From assembly GCA_963765545.1 (NCBI GenBank), contig CAVXWW010000008.1, positions 310,001-374,000 of the forward strand: DNA of 64,000 nucleotides. The letters run 5' to 3'. The notes below the pieces were generated by a model. The model had not been told where the DNA came from and made no database searches. It saw nothing but the letters and a program-made list of their open reading frames with translations. The stretch comes from JARRPM01 sp963765545 (GTDB taxonomy: Bacteria; Pseudomonadota; Gammaproteobacteria; Pseudomonadales; Halieaceae). The position numbers and the translations under genes were made by a program. Shown here piece by piece: positions 17,933-26,365 of this stretch. Positions within the stretch are counted from its first letter, which is position 1; every line of letters begins with the position of its first letter.

Positions 17933-18826
17933 ATGTCTGTAAAAAAACGGGGTTTAGGCCGTGGGCTGGATGCGCTCCTGGGCGCTGCCGCTACCAGGCC
18001 GGAGGAGCTTGCAACCGCAGGGGACACAGCCACCCTTGCGCCTGGCGAGGACTCCGCGCTCAAGGATTTACCCGTAGACCTGATCCAGCGCGGCAAGTAC
18101 CAGCCGCGCCGGGACATTGATCCGGAGTCCTTGCAGGAGCTGGCGGATAGTATCAAGGCGCAGGGGGTGATGCAGCCCATAGTTGTGCGCTCCATATCGG
18201 ATAGCAAATACGAGATTATTGCCGGGGAGCGACGCTGGCGTGCTACCCAGCTTGCGGGGCTGGACAGTATTCCCGCCCTGATCAGGGAGGTGCCGGATAA
18301 CGCGGCTATCGCCATGTCCCTGATTGAGAATATCCAGCGCGAGGATCTCAACCCTATCGAGGAGGCGGCGGCCCTGATGCGGCTGCAGCAGGAATTTGAG
18401 CTGACCCAGCAGGAAGTGGCGGATGCGGTGGGTAAATCGCGTTCAACGGTGGCCAACCTGTTGCGCCTGATGAGCCTGCGTGAGGATGTGCGCCGCCTGG
18501 TTGAGCACGGCGACCTGGAAATGGGCCATGCCCGGGCCCTGCTGGCACTGGAGGGCGGGGAGCAGTCCCATGCCGCGCGCTCGGTGGTAGGCAAGGGCCT
18601 GTCGGTGCGCCAGACCGAGGCAATGGTCCGCAATCTGCTGGAGCGCGGTGACAAGCCTCAGCCCGAGCGAAGCATCGACCCCAATATCCGTCACCTGCAG
18701 GATGACCTCGCGCGGCGGTTGGGCACGCGGGTCGAAATCAAACAGGGCACCGGGGGCAAGGGAAAGCTGGTATTGGCCTACGGCAGCCTGGACGAACTTG
18801 ACGGTATCCTTAGCCATATCAAGTAG
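17933..18826 (+). CDS. parB: Chromosome-partitioning protein ParB (Spo0J)
   Basis: This 297-residue ParB begins with the typical MSVKKRGLGRGLDALLG. It has the CTP-binding/ParB-box region (IAGERRWRA, about 96-104), the NPIEEAAALMRL segment and a helix-turn-helix (LTQQEVADAVGKSRSTVANLLRL, about 162-184). It binds parS and spreads along DNA. The start is ATG 17933 with GGAG ahead; the frame is open further upstream, but that part lies within parA. No perfect parS was seen in the window. Confidence 0.95.
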   Translation: MSVKKRGLGRGLDALLGAAATRPEELATAGDTATLAPGEDSALKDLPVDLIQRGKYQPRRDIDPESLQELADSIKAQGVMQPIVVRSISDSKYEIIAGERRWRATQLAGLDSIPALIREVPDNAAIAMSLIENIQREDLNPIEEAAALMRLQQEFELTQQEVADAVGKSRSTVANLLRLMSLREDVRRLVEHGDLEMGHARALLALEGGEQSHAARSVVGKGLSVRQTEAMVRNLLERGDKPQPERSIDPNIRHLQDDLARRLGTRVEIKQGTGGKGKLVLAYGSLDELDGILSHIK

Positions 18827-19068
18827 GCTGCGGTACACAGCATATAGTGGTTTGCCCATAGCGCACCCCAACATCATGTACACGGGCGTATCCTCGTTCA
18901 AATCGCTGGCGCTGCGGGAACCGCGTTACAACCCGGTGGCGGTATTTTTAATCCCTATAGCGGCTATAAGCTGGTTGAACCGGCCATTCAATCCCCATAT
19001 AATGCGCCCGCCCGAAACGTGCTTGAATTCGGTTTGGGCAGTGGCGGAAAATTGTGGTCGAGGCGTCT
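18827..19068 (+). promoter_or_regulatory. atp operon leader and sigma-70 promoter (TTGAAC-17-TATAAT)
   Basis: The gap between parB and atpI carries TTGAAC (18975-18980), a 17-bp spacer and TATAAT (18998-19003). Transcription would start near 19010, about 60 bp before atpI. Both hexamers equal those of the mnmG promoter. It is likely the main promoter of the ATP synthase operon. Confidence 0.7.
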
Positions 19069-19446
19069 ATGGCTGGTGCTGAAATTCTCCGCCCCCCGGT
19101 ATATCGCATAACCCTGGCGCAGCTAGGCGTTCTGGTGGTGTTGTGCCTTTTCCTGCTGACATCGGACAAGGTGCGTGCGTATTCGGTGTTCAGTGGTGGA
19201 TTGATCGCCATATTGCCCCAGGCATACTTTGCCGCGCTCACTTTCAGGTGGCGGGGCGCGAGATCTGCCAGGGCCATAGCCCGCTCAAGTTATGCCGGGC
19301 AAGTGGGCAAGTTTTTACTCAGTGTAGCGGGGTTCGCCGCGGTGTTTGTCGCACTGCGGCCGGTAGACGCCCCGGCAGTTTTCGCCGGTTACTTGCTGAT
19401 GCTGGTGATACAAATTACGGGAAGCTGGTTGTTGCTCAGGCGATGA
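19069..19446 (+). CDS. atpI: ATP synthase protein I
   Basis: This hydrophobic protein of about 125 residues has four predicted membrane helices and lies just before atpB, the position of AtpI. AtpI helps assemble the c-ring and is not part of the final complex. Sequence conservation in this family is low, so position is the main argument. The start is ATG 19069 with GAGG six bases ahead; a GTG at 19054 would add five residues. Confidence 0.8.
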   Translation: MAGAEILRPPVYRITLAQLGVLVVLCLFLLTSDKVRAYSVFSGGLIAILPQAYFAALTFRWRGARSARAIARSSYAGQVGKFLLSVAGFAAVFVALRPVDAPAVFAGYLLMLVIQITGSWLLLRR

Positions 19447-19481
19447 CCGCTGCGGACAGACAGACACAAGAGTTGTGATAG

Positions 19482-20360
19482 ATGGCAGGCGAAACCCAGA
19501 CGATTTCTGAATATATAGTCCACCACCTGACGAACCTCACCTATGGCAAATTGCCCGGGGGTTTTGAGCGGGAAGACGGCTCGGTGATTGCCGATGGCGG
19601 CGCGTGGGTGATGGCACACGGTGGCGAAGAGTCCGCGGCGATGGGATTTAATGCCATCCATGTCGATTCCATGATCTGGTCGATAGGCCTGGGTATCGTG
19701 TTCTGCTGGATTTTTCGCAGTGTGGCCAAGAAGGCGGAAGCGGGCGTGCCAAGCGGTATGCTGAATATGGTTGAAATGATCGTCGAGTTTGTCGACAGCA
19801 CCGTGCGCGACACTTTCCACGGCCAGAACAAACTGATTGCACCGCTGGCATTGACCATCTTTGTCTGGGTGTTCCTGATGAACCTTATGGACCTGATACC
19901 CGTAGACCTCATCCCCTCACTCTTGGCCCTGGCGGGCGTCCACTACCACAAAATTGTGCCCTCTACCGACCCCAATATCACCATGGGGATGGCGCTGGGC
20001 GTCTTCATCCTGATGCTTTATTACTCTATCAAGGTAAAGGGCTTCGGCTTTGTCAAAGAGCTGACCATGAACCCCTTCAACCACTGGATGTTTATACCGG
20101 TGAACCTGTTCATGGAAGTGGTTGGCCTGCTGGCCAAGCCCTTCTCACTCGGCCTGCGACTGTTTGGCAACATGTACGCCGGTGAAATGATCTTTATCCT
20201 GATTGCCGCCCTGTTCAGCGCGGGCCTCGCATGGGCCGCGCCGGCAGGATTGTTGCAAGTCGGCTGGGCGATTTTCCATATTCTGGTGATCACTCTGCAG
20301 GCCTTTATTTTCATGGTGCTGACGATTGTTTATCTCAGCATGGCTCATGAAGATCACTGA
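19482..20360 (+). CDS. atpB: ATP synthase F0 subunit a
   Basis: This 292-residue polytopic subunit a forms the two proton half-channels next to the c-ring. The conserved helix containing the essential arginine is seen in PFSLGLRLFGNMYAGEM, and the MNLMDLIPVDLIP region is typical of proteobacteria. The last helix ends VLTIVYLSMAHEDH. It is second in the operon, 35 bp after atpI. Confidence 0.96.
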   Translation: MAGETQTISEYIVHHLTNLTYGKLPGGFEREDGSVIADGGAWVMAHGGEESAAMGFNAIHVDSMIWSIGLGIVFCWIFRSVAKKAEAGVPSGMLNMVEMIVEFVDSTVRDTFHGQNKLIAPLALTIFVWVFLMNLMDLIPVDLIPSLLALAGVHYHKIVPSTDPNITMGMALGVFILMLYYSIKVKGFGFVKELTMNPFNHWMFIPVNLFMEVVGLLAKPFSLGLRLFGNMYAGEMIFILIAALFSAGLAWAAPAGLLQVGWAIFHILVITLQAFIFMVLTIVYLSMAHEDH

Positions 20361-20398
20361 TTTACTTTAACTTTGGTTCTTAACGCTAGGAGAAAATC

Positions 20399-20626
20399 AT
20401 GGAATTAATCTACGTAGCTGCCGCCATCATGATGGGCTTGGGTGGTCTGGGTGCCGCTATCGGTGTTGGCCTTTTGGGCGGCAAGTTGATCGAAGGGTCA
20501 GCGCGCCAACCAGAGCTCGCGCCCAAACTGCAGGTGACCTTCTTTCTGGGCGCCGGCCTGGTAGACGCGATTCCCATTATCGGCGTCGGTATTGCTATGT
20601 ACCTGATCTTCGTTGTTGCAGGTTAA
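20399..20626 (+). CDS. atpE: ATP synthase F0 subunit c
   Basis: This 75-residue hairpin of two membrane helices forms the rotor ring. The glycine-rich first helix and the polar loop GSARQPEL are standard. The ion-binding carboxylate is Asp56 in GAGLVDAIPIIG. The Gln and Glu-Ser ligands typical of Na+ synthases are absent, so H+ coupling is expected. A strong AGGAG site precedes the ATG, consistent with the high demand for this subunit. Confidence 0.97.
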   Translation: MELIYVAAAIMMGLGGLGAAIGVGLLGGKLIEGSARQPELAPKLQVTFFLGAGLVDAIPIIGVGIAMYLIFVVAG

Positions 20627-20645
20627 TCGCCGGACATTCGGAAAC

Positions 20646-20669
20646 GAGGCCGCGTTGATCGCGGTCCTC
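20646..20669 (+). promoter_or_regulatory. Stem-loop between atpE and atpF
   Basis: GAGGCCGCG (20646-20654), a 5-base loop and CGCGG-T-CCTC (20660-20669) can form a 9-bp stem with one bulged T in the atpE-atpF gap. It has no U-run. It could protect the atpE message or adjust the subunit ratio; that role is inferred. Confidence 0.45.
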
Positions 20670-20691
20670 AATAATCTGGGAGGAGCAAGGC

Positions 20692-21162
20692 GTGAATATT
20701 AACCTTACGCTTATCGGACAGATGGTCGCGTTTGTCTGTTTTGTCGTGTTCTGCATGAAGTATGTCTGGCCGCCGATTATTGCGGCAATGCAAGAACGGG
20801 CCGACAAGATAGCCGACGGGCTGGCGGCAGCAGACCGCGCCAGCCACGACCTTGAATTGGCCCAGGAAAAGGCGGTTGAACGCCTCAAGGAAGCCAAGGA
20901 AGAGGCCGCGGGAATTGTCGATGCGGCCAACAAGCGTGGCAACCAGCTGGTGGAAGAAGCCAAGCAAAGTGCAGTGGTTGAAGCAGAGCGGGTCAAAGCC
21001 TCTGCCGAGGCCGAGATCGAGCAGGAAGTCAATCGCGCGCGGGAACAATTGCGCAGCCAGGTTGCTGTTCTTTCACTGGCGGGCGCAGAGAAAATTCTCT
21101 CCGCTGAAATCGACCCCAAGGCTCACGCCGAGATGGTCGAAAAACTGGCAGCTGAGCTGTAA
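20692..21162 (+). CDS. atpF: ATP synthase F0 subunit b
   Basis: This 156-residue subunit b has one N-terminal membrane helix (LTLIGQMVAFVCFVVFCMKYVW) and a long charged coiled coil forming the peripheral stalk that holds subunit delta. The length is exactly typical. It starts with GTG at 20692, preceded by GGGAGGAG, a very strong ribosome-binding site. Confidence 0.95.
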   Translation: MNINLTLIGQMVAFVCFVVFCMKYVWPPIIAAMQERADKIADGLAAADRASHDLELAQEKAVERLKEAKEEAAGIVDAANKRGNQLVEEAKQSAVVEAERVKASAEAEIEQEVNRAREQLRSQVAVLSLAGAEKILSAEIDPKAHAEMVEKLAAEL

Positions 21163-21174
21163 CGCGAGGAAGCT

Positions 21175-21711
21175 ATGGCTGAACTGAGTACATTAGCGCG
21201 CCCTTACGCAAAAGCCGCGTTCGAGTATGCGCTGGACAATAACCAGTTGACCCAGTGGTACGGGCAGTTGGAAACGGCAGCTGCGGTTGCAGCAAACAAG
21301 GCAATGGCAGCCGTGCTGACTAATCCTTCCCTGACGGCTTCCCAGCAGGCGAGCGAACTCAGTGATGTATGTGGCGACGTATTGTCGGCCGAGATGCGCA
21401 ATTTTGTTGCCATTCTCGCCTCGAACAAGCGTCTTGCCCTGCTGCCCGAAATTTTTGCCCAGTTTGCCGACTACAAGGCGAATCGGGAAAAGACAGTGGA
21501 CGTCGAGGTTGTTTCAGCTTTCGAGCTGGCGGACAGCACTCGTGACCGGCTTGCCGAGGTATTGGGCAGCAAGCTGGAGCGCCAGGTCAAAGTTCAGACA
21601 TCGACCGACAGCAATCTGCTCGGCGGTGTATTAATCAGGGCCGGTGATCTGGTGATTGACGGCTCAGTGCGCGGCAAGCTGGACAAGCTTGCCGAAGCAA
21701 TGACTTCGTAG
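21175..21711 (+). CDS. atpH: ATP synthase F1 subunit delta
   Basis: This 178-residue subunit begins with the family hallmark ARPYAKAAFEYA and contains the C-terminal GGVLIRAGDLVIDGSVRGKL. It links the b stalk to the alpha3beta3 head. It lies 12 bp after atpF and 16 bp before atpA. Confidence 0.96.
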   Translation: MAELSTLARPYAKAAFEYALDNNQLTQWYGQLETAAAVAANKAMAAVLTNPSLTASQQASELSDVCGDVLSAEMRNFVAILASNKRLALLPEIFAQFADYKANREKTVDVEVVSAFELADSTRDRLAEVLGSKLERQVKVQTSTDSNLLGGVLIRAGDLVIDGSVRGKLDKLAEAMTS

Positions 21712-21727
21712 GATTGAGGAACAGAGC

Positions 21728-23272
21728 ATGCAGCAACTGAATCCATCAGAGATAAGCGAGATTATCAAGCAGCGCATCGACCAGCTTGATGTCGGCAGCG
21801 AGGCTCGCAATGTAGGAACAGTGGTATCGGTTACAGACGGTATCATTCGTATCCATGGCCTTGCCGACGTGATGTACGGCGAGATGATCGAATTTGACGG
21901 CGGCGTTTACGGTATGGCGCTGAACCTGGAGCGCGACTCGGTAGGCGCCGTAATCCTCGGTGATTACAAGGGCCTGGCTGAAGGCCAGTCCTGTCGCTGC
22001 ACCGGGCGGATTCTTGAAGTTCCGGTGGGTCCGGAACTGCAGGGTCGTGTTGTAGATGCCCTGGGTAATCCCATCGATGGCAAGGGCCCGATCAATGCGG
22101 CCCAGACCGACGCTCTGGAGAAGGTTGCCCCCGGTGTTATTGCGCGCCAGTCGGTTGACCAGCCAGTGCAGATCGGCCTGAAAGCCATTGACGCCATGGT
22201 ACCTATCGGCCGTGGCCAGCGGGAGCTGATTATTGGCGACCGCCAGATTGGTAAGACGGCTATCGCTGTCGACGCTATCATCAACCAGAAAGGCTCCGGC
22301 ATTAAGTGTGTTTACGTGGCTATTGGCCAGAAGGCCTCATCGGTCGCCGCGGTGGTGCGTAAACTCGAAGAGCACGGCGCGATGGAGCACACGATTGTTG
22401 TTGCCGCTACCGCTTCCGATCCCGCGGCCATGCAGTTCCTGGCGCCCTTTGCCGGTTGTACTATGGGTGAGTACTATCGCGATCGCGGTGAAGACGCACT
22501 TATTATTTACGATGACCTGACCAAGCAGGCTTGGGCGTATCGCCAGATTTCACTGCTGCTGCGTCGTCCGCCTGGCCGTGAAGCTTACCCCGGTGACGTA
22601 TTTTACCTGCACTCCCGCCTCCTGGAGCGCGCTGCACGGGTCAACGCCGACTACGTGGAAAGCTTTACCAAGGGCGAAGTCAAGGGCCGCACCGGTTCCT
22701 TGACCGCACTGCCTGTAATTGAAACCCAGGCGGGTGATGTTTCGGCCTTCGTTCCCACCAACGTGATTTCTATCACCGATGGTCAGATTTTCCTTGAAGC
22801 GGACATGTTTAACGCGGGCGTTCGCCCGGCCATGAACGCCGGTATCTCGGTATCTCGTGTAGGTGGTGCCGCCCAGACCAAGATCATGAAGAAGCTCTCC
22901 GGCGGCATTCGTACCGCCCTGGCGCAGTATCGTGAACTGGCGGCTTTCTCCCAGTTTGCTTCCGACCTGGACGATGCGACCAAGGCCCAGCTCGATCACG
23001 GTGAGCGGGTTACGGAGCTGATGAAGCAGAAGCAGTACTCACCCCAGAGCACAGCAGAAATGGGTGTGATGCTGTACGCGGCTAACGAAGGTCACCTGAA
23101 CGATATTGAAGTGAACAAGATCGGGGATTTTGAGCAGGCCTTGCTGTCCTACATGCACGCTGAGCACAGCGGTTTCATGGACGGTATTGTCGAGAGCGGG
23201 GATTATAACGACGAGATCGAAAGCACCTTCAAGGCTGCGATCGAAACGTTCATAAAGACCCAGACCTGGTAA
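21728..23272 (+). CDS. atpA: ATP synthase F1 subunit alpha
   Basis: This 514-residue non-catalytic nucleotide-binding subunit has the beta-barrel start (VGTVVSVTDGIIRIHGL), the P-loop GDRQIGKTA and the signature PAMNAGISVSRVGGAAQ. It alternates with beta in the F1 hexamer. No anomalies. Confidence 0.98.
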   Translation: MQQLNPSEISEIIKQRIDQLDVGSEARNVGTVVSVTDGIIRIHGLADVMYGEMIEFDGGVYGMALNLERDSVGAVILGDYKGLAEGQSCRCTGRILEVPVGPELQGRVVDALGNPIDGKGPINAAQTDALEKVAPGVIARQSVDQPVQIGLKAIDAMVPIGRGQRELIIGDRQIGKTAIAVDAIINQKGSGIKCVYVAIGQKASSVAAVVRKLEEHGAMEHTIVVAATASDPAAMQFLAPFAGCTMGEYYRDRGEDALIIYDDLTKQAWAYRQISLLLRRPPGREAYPGDVFYLHSRLLERAARVNADYVESFTKGEVKGRTGSLTALPVIETQAGDVSAFVPTNVISITDGQIFLEADMFNAGVRPAMNAGISVSRVGGAAQTKIMKKLSGGIRTALAQYRELAAFSQFASDLDDATKAQLDHGERVTELMKQKQYSPQSTAEMGVMLYAANEGHLNDIEVNKIGDFEQALLSYMHAEHSGFMDGIVESGDYNDEIESTFKAAIETFIKTQTW

Positions 23273-23288
23273 GACTGAGGATCGGTAG

Positions 23289-24152
23289 ATGGCAGTCGGA
23301 AAGGAAATTCGCACCAAGATCTCGAGCATTCAAAGCACGCAGAAGATCACCAGCGCGATGGAAATGGTCGCGGCGAGCAAGATGCGCAAGGCGCAGGACC
23401 GCATGTCGGTTGGCAAGCCTTATGCCCGTCGTATGCGAGCTGTGGTTGGCCACATTGCCAATGCGGCGCCTGAATACAAGCACATGTTCATGGAAGAGCG
23501 GGAAGTCCGTCGAGTCGGTTATATCATCGTCTCTACCGACCGGGGCCTCTGCGGTGGCCTGAATATCAACCTGTTCAAGCATACGACACGTGCCATGAAG
23601 GCGTGGGCGGACCAGGGCATACCTATAGAGCTGTCCCTGATTGGTGCGAAAGCAGCAGCGTTTTTTGGTAGCTATGGTGGCAATGTAACAGCCGCAGTGC
23701 GCGACCTGGGTGAAGAGCCCGCGCTTGCTGACTTGATTGGTGGTGTTAAAACCATGTTGGACGCCTACGCAGACGGACGTATAGACCGCCTGTTTCTGGT
23801 CAGCAATGAGTTCGTGAACACCATGACGCAGGAACCGGCAGTCGAGCAGCTGTTGCCGCTGCAGGCCCGCGATAGTGCAGAAATGAAACACCACTGGGAC
23901 TATATCTATGAACCCGATGCGAAGGAGCTGCTGGAAAAGCTGCTGACTCGCTATATTGAGTCCCAGGTTTACCAGGCCGTGGTTGAAAATGGCGCCTGTG
24001 AGCAGGCTGCCCGGATGCTGGCGATGAAGAATGCCACCGAGAACGCCGGCGAGATTATTGACGACCTGCAGCTGATCTACAACAAGGCGCGCCAGGCGGC
24101 GATCACCCAGGAACTGTCTGAAATTGTGGCGGGTGCCGCGGCAATCGGCTGA
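23289..24152 (+). CDS. atpG: ATP synthase F1 subunit gamma
   Basis: This 287-residue rotor shaft subunit has the N-terminal helix GKEIRTKISSIQSTQKITSAM, the STDRGLCGGLN motif and a C-terminal helix with MKNATENAGEIIDDL and YNKARQAAITQEL. Length is typical. A 104-bp gap separates it from atpD, the longest inside the operon after atpI. Confidence 0.97.
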   Translation: MAVGKEIRTKISSIQSTQKITSAMEMVAASKMRKAQDRMSVGKPYARRMRAVVGHIANAAPEYKHMFMEEREVRRVGYIIVSTDRGLCGGLNINLFKHTTRAMKAWADQGIPIELSLIGAKAAAFFGSYGGNVTAAVRDLGEEPALADLIGGVKTMLDAYADGRIDRLFLVSNEFVNTMTQEPAVEQLLPLQARDSAEMKHHWDYIYEPDAKELLEKLLTRYIESQVYQAVVENGACEQAARMLAMKNATENAGEIIDDLQLIYNKARQAAITQELSEIVAGAAAIG

Positions 24153-24256
24153 GGCAGTTCGCTTTACCGCGGGCAAGGATTATGCCGCGGCTACCAGCCT
24201 GAACGTGCTGGGGTCGTGGCCAAACAGAATTGAACTTTGATCTAGAGGATCCGAAC

Positions 24257-25657
24257 ATGAGCAGCGGACGAATCGTACAAATTATCGGGGCTGTCATCGA
24301 CGTGGAGTTTCCACGCGATGTCGTACCGAAGGTATACGATGCACTGAAAGTTACCGAGAAAGACCTGACCCTGGAAGTACAGCAGCAGCTGGGAGACGGT
24401 GTGGTAAGAACTATCGCTATGGGTTCATCCGAAGGTGTAAGCCGTGGTCTGGCGGTAGAGAATACCGGTGACCCCATTGCTGTGCCGGTCGGTATCGAAA
24501 CTCTGGGTCGCATCATGGATGTGTTGGGCAACCCTATTGACGACTGTGGCCCCATTGGTGAGAAAGAGCGTGCTTCTATTCACCGCAAGGCACCTACTTA
24601 CGAGGAGCTGTCGGCCTCTGACGAACTGCTGGAAACGGGAATCAAGGTAATCGACCTGGTCTGTCCCTTTGCCAAGGGCGGTAAAGTGGGACTGTTCGGC
24701 GGCGCCGGTGTCGGCAAGACCGTGAACATGATGGAACTGATCAACAACATCGCCACCGAGCACTCGGGTCTTTCAGTGTTTGCCGGTGTTGGTGAGCGTA
24801 CTCGTGAGGGTAACGACTTCTACTATGAAATGCAGGAGTCCAAGGTTGTTGATGTAGAAAACTTCAGCAACTCGAAAGTGGCCATGGTTTACGGCCAGAT
24901 GAACGAGCCCCCCGGCAACCGCCTGCGTGTGGCACTTACCGGCCTGACTATGGCGGAGAAATTCCGTGACGAAGGTCGTGACGTACTGCTGTTCATCGAC
25001 AACATCTACCGTTACACCCTTGCGGGTACCGAGGTTTCGGCGCTGTTGGGTCGTATGCCTTCCGCGGTGGGTTACCAGCCTACCCTGGCAGAAGAAATGG
25101 GCGTACTGCAGGAGCGAATTACATCCACCAAGGTGGGTTCGATTACCTCCATCCAGGCCGTATACGTTCCCGCTGATGACTTGACCGACCCGTCACCAGC
25201 GACCACCTTTGCTCACCTGGACTCCACTGTGGTACTGAGCAGGGACATCGCGGCCAAGGGTATTTACCCCGCTGTTGACCCGCTGGACTCTACCTCGCGC
25301 CAGCTTGATCCATTGATCATTGGCAACGAGCACTACGCGACTGCGCGCGGTGTACAGTCGGTATTGCAGCGCTACAAAGAGCTGAAGGACATCATTGCGA
25401 TTCTGGGTATGGACGAGCTCTCAGAGGAAGACAAACAGACAGTAAACCGCGCGCGTAAGATCGAGCGTTTCCTGTCACAGCCCTTCCACGTGGCCGAGGT
25501 CTTTACGGGCTCCCCGGGTAAATACGTATCTCTCAAGGATACCATTGCCGGCTTTAACGGCATCCTGGCGGGCGAGTATGACCACCTGCCGGAGCAGGCG
25601 TTCTACATGGTCGGCAGCATCGAAGAAGCTGTCGAGAAAGCCAAGAACCTGAAGTAA
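24257..25657 (+). CDS. atpD: ATP synthase F1 subunit beta
   Basis: This 466-residue catalytic subunit has the P-loop GGAGVGKT, GERTREGND and the Walker B region LLFIDNIYRYT, followed by the GRMPSAVGYQPTL loop. The start is ATG 24257 with AGAGGA just ahead, giving MSSGRIVQIIGAVIDVEFP, the standard N-terminus; the frame is open for nine more codons upstream. Confidence 0.98.
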   Translation: MSSGRIVQIIGAVIDVEFPRDVVPKVYDALKVTEKDLTLEVQQQLGDGVVRTIAMGSSEGVSRGLAVENTGDPIAVPVGIETLGRIMDVLGNPIDDCGPIGEKERASIHRKAPTYEELSASDELLETGIKVIDLVCPFAKGGKVGLFGGAGVGKTVNMMELINNIATEHSGLSVFAGVGERTREGNDFYYEMQESKVVDVENFSNSKVAMVYGQMNEPPGNRLRVALTGLTMAEKFRDEGRDVLLFIDNIYRYTLAGTEVSALLGRMPSAVGYQPTLAEEMGVLQERITSTKVGSITSIQAVYVPADDLTDPSPATTFAHLDSTVVLSRDIAAKGIYPAVDPLDSTSRQLDPLIIGNEHYATARGVQSVLQRYKELKDIIAILGMDELSEEDKQTVNRARKIERFLSQPFHVAEVFTGSPGKYVSLKDTIAGFNGILAGEYDHLPEQAFYMVGSIEEAVEKAKNLK

Positions 25658-25679
25658 CAGGTTTTAGAGGGGCCTAACA

Positions 25680-26108
25680 ATGTCCATGACAATACACTGC
25701 GATATCGTCAGCGCGGAGGAAGAAATTTTCTCCGGGCTGATCGAGATGATGGTCGCCACCGGAGACATGGGTGAGCTGGGCATCACTTACGGCCACGCGC
25801 CTTTGCTTACCTCGCTGAAGCCTGGCCCGGTTCGCATCGTCACCCAGAACGGCGAGGAGGAGGTCTACTACGTCTCCGGCGGTTTTCTGGAAGTACAGCC
25901 CGGGGTGGTGTCCATTTTGGCCGATACCGCCATTCGCGCTAATGACGTGGACGAGGCGTCCGCCGAAGAGGCACGCAAAGAGGCGGAACACGCCCTGGCA
26001 AACCAGACCGGGGACTTCGATTATGGACGTGCCTCTGCCCAGTTGGCAGAAGCTGCTGCCCAGCTCGCTACTCTGCGAAAAATGCGTAATCGGGCGGGAC
26101 GCGGCTGA
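25680..26108 (+). CDS. atpC: ATP synthase F1 subunit epsilon
   Basis: This 142-residue subunit has the N-terminal beta sandwich (IHCDIVSAEEEIFSG, GELGITYGHAPLLT) and the C-terminal helical hairpin (about 90-140). It couples rotation and can inhibit ATP hydrolysis. It is the last gene of the operon and is followed by an intrinsic terminator. Confidence 0.96.
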   Translation: MSMTIHCDIVSAEEEIFSGLIEMMVATGDMGELGITYGHAPLLTSLKPGPVRIVTQNGEEEVYYVSGGFLEVQPGVVSILADTAIRANDVDEASAEEARKEAEHALANQTGDFDYGRASAQLAEAAAQLATLRKMRNRAGRG

Positions 26109-26141
26109 CCAATTGCCAGCTCTGCCGCGTTCGAACAAAAT

Positions 26142-26166
26142 AACCCGGCCATGCCGGGTTTTTTTT
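26142..26166 (+). terminator. Intrinsic terminator of the atp operon
   Basis: AACCCGGC (26142-26149), loop CAT, GCCGGGTT (26153-26160), followed by six more T. This is a perfect 8-bp stem with a T-run, 34 bp after atpC. Confidence 0.92.
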
Positions 26167-26365
26167 GAGAGCCAGGTCCGTTCACATCGCGTTCCCGGTA
26201 AGCGAGGGTATGCAGGACCCCGGGCACTGCTGCAGGGTTCACAGTTTCGGTAAAAATAAGACCAAATAGCGTACCATTGCCCTTCTGGCTGTCTATCATG
26301 TCAGCTGAGTGGTCCGGTCAAGGCGCCGGGCTGACAGTATAGTGCCATCATCCGGTTATAAAATT

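Noticed and set aside
24241..24252. TCTAGAGGATCC, identical to part of a common cloning polylinker
   Set aside because: Flanking bases do not match vector, both neighbouring genes are intact, and the segment supplies the atpD ribosome-binding site AGAGGA. It is most likely chance.
25483..25496. parS-like sequence (CTTCCACGTGGCCG) in atpD
   Set aside because: It matches only the central 10 bases of the parS palindrome, lies in conserved atpD codons, and lacks the outer half-site symmetry.
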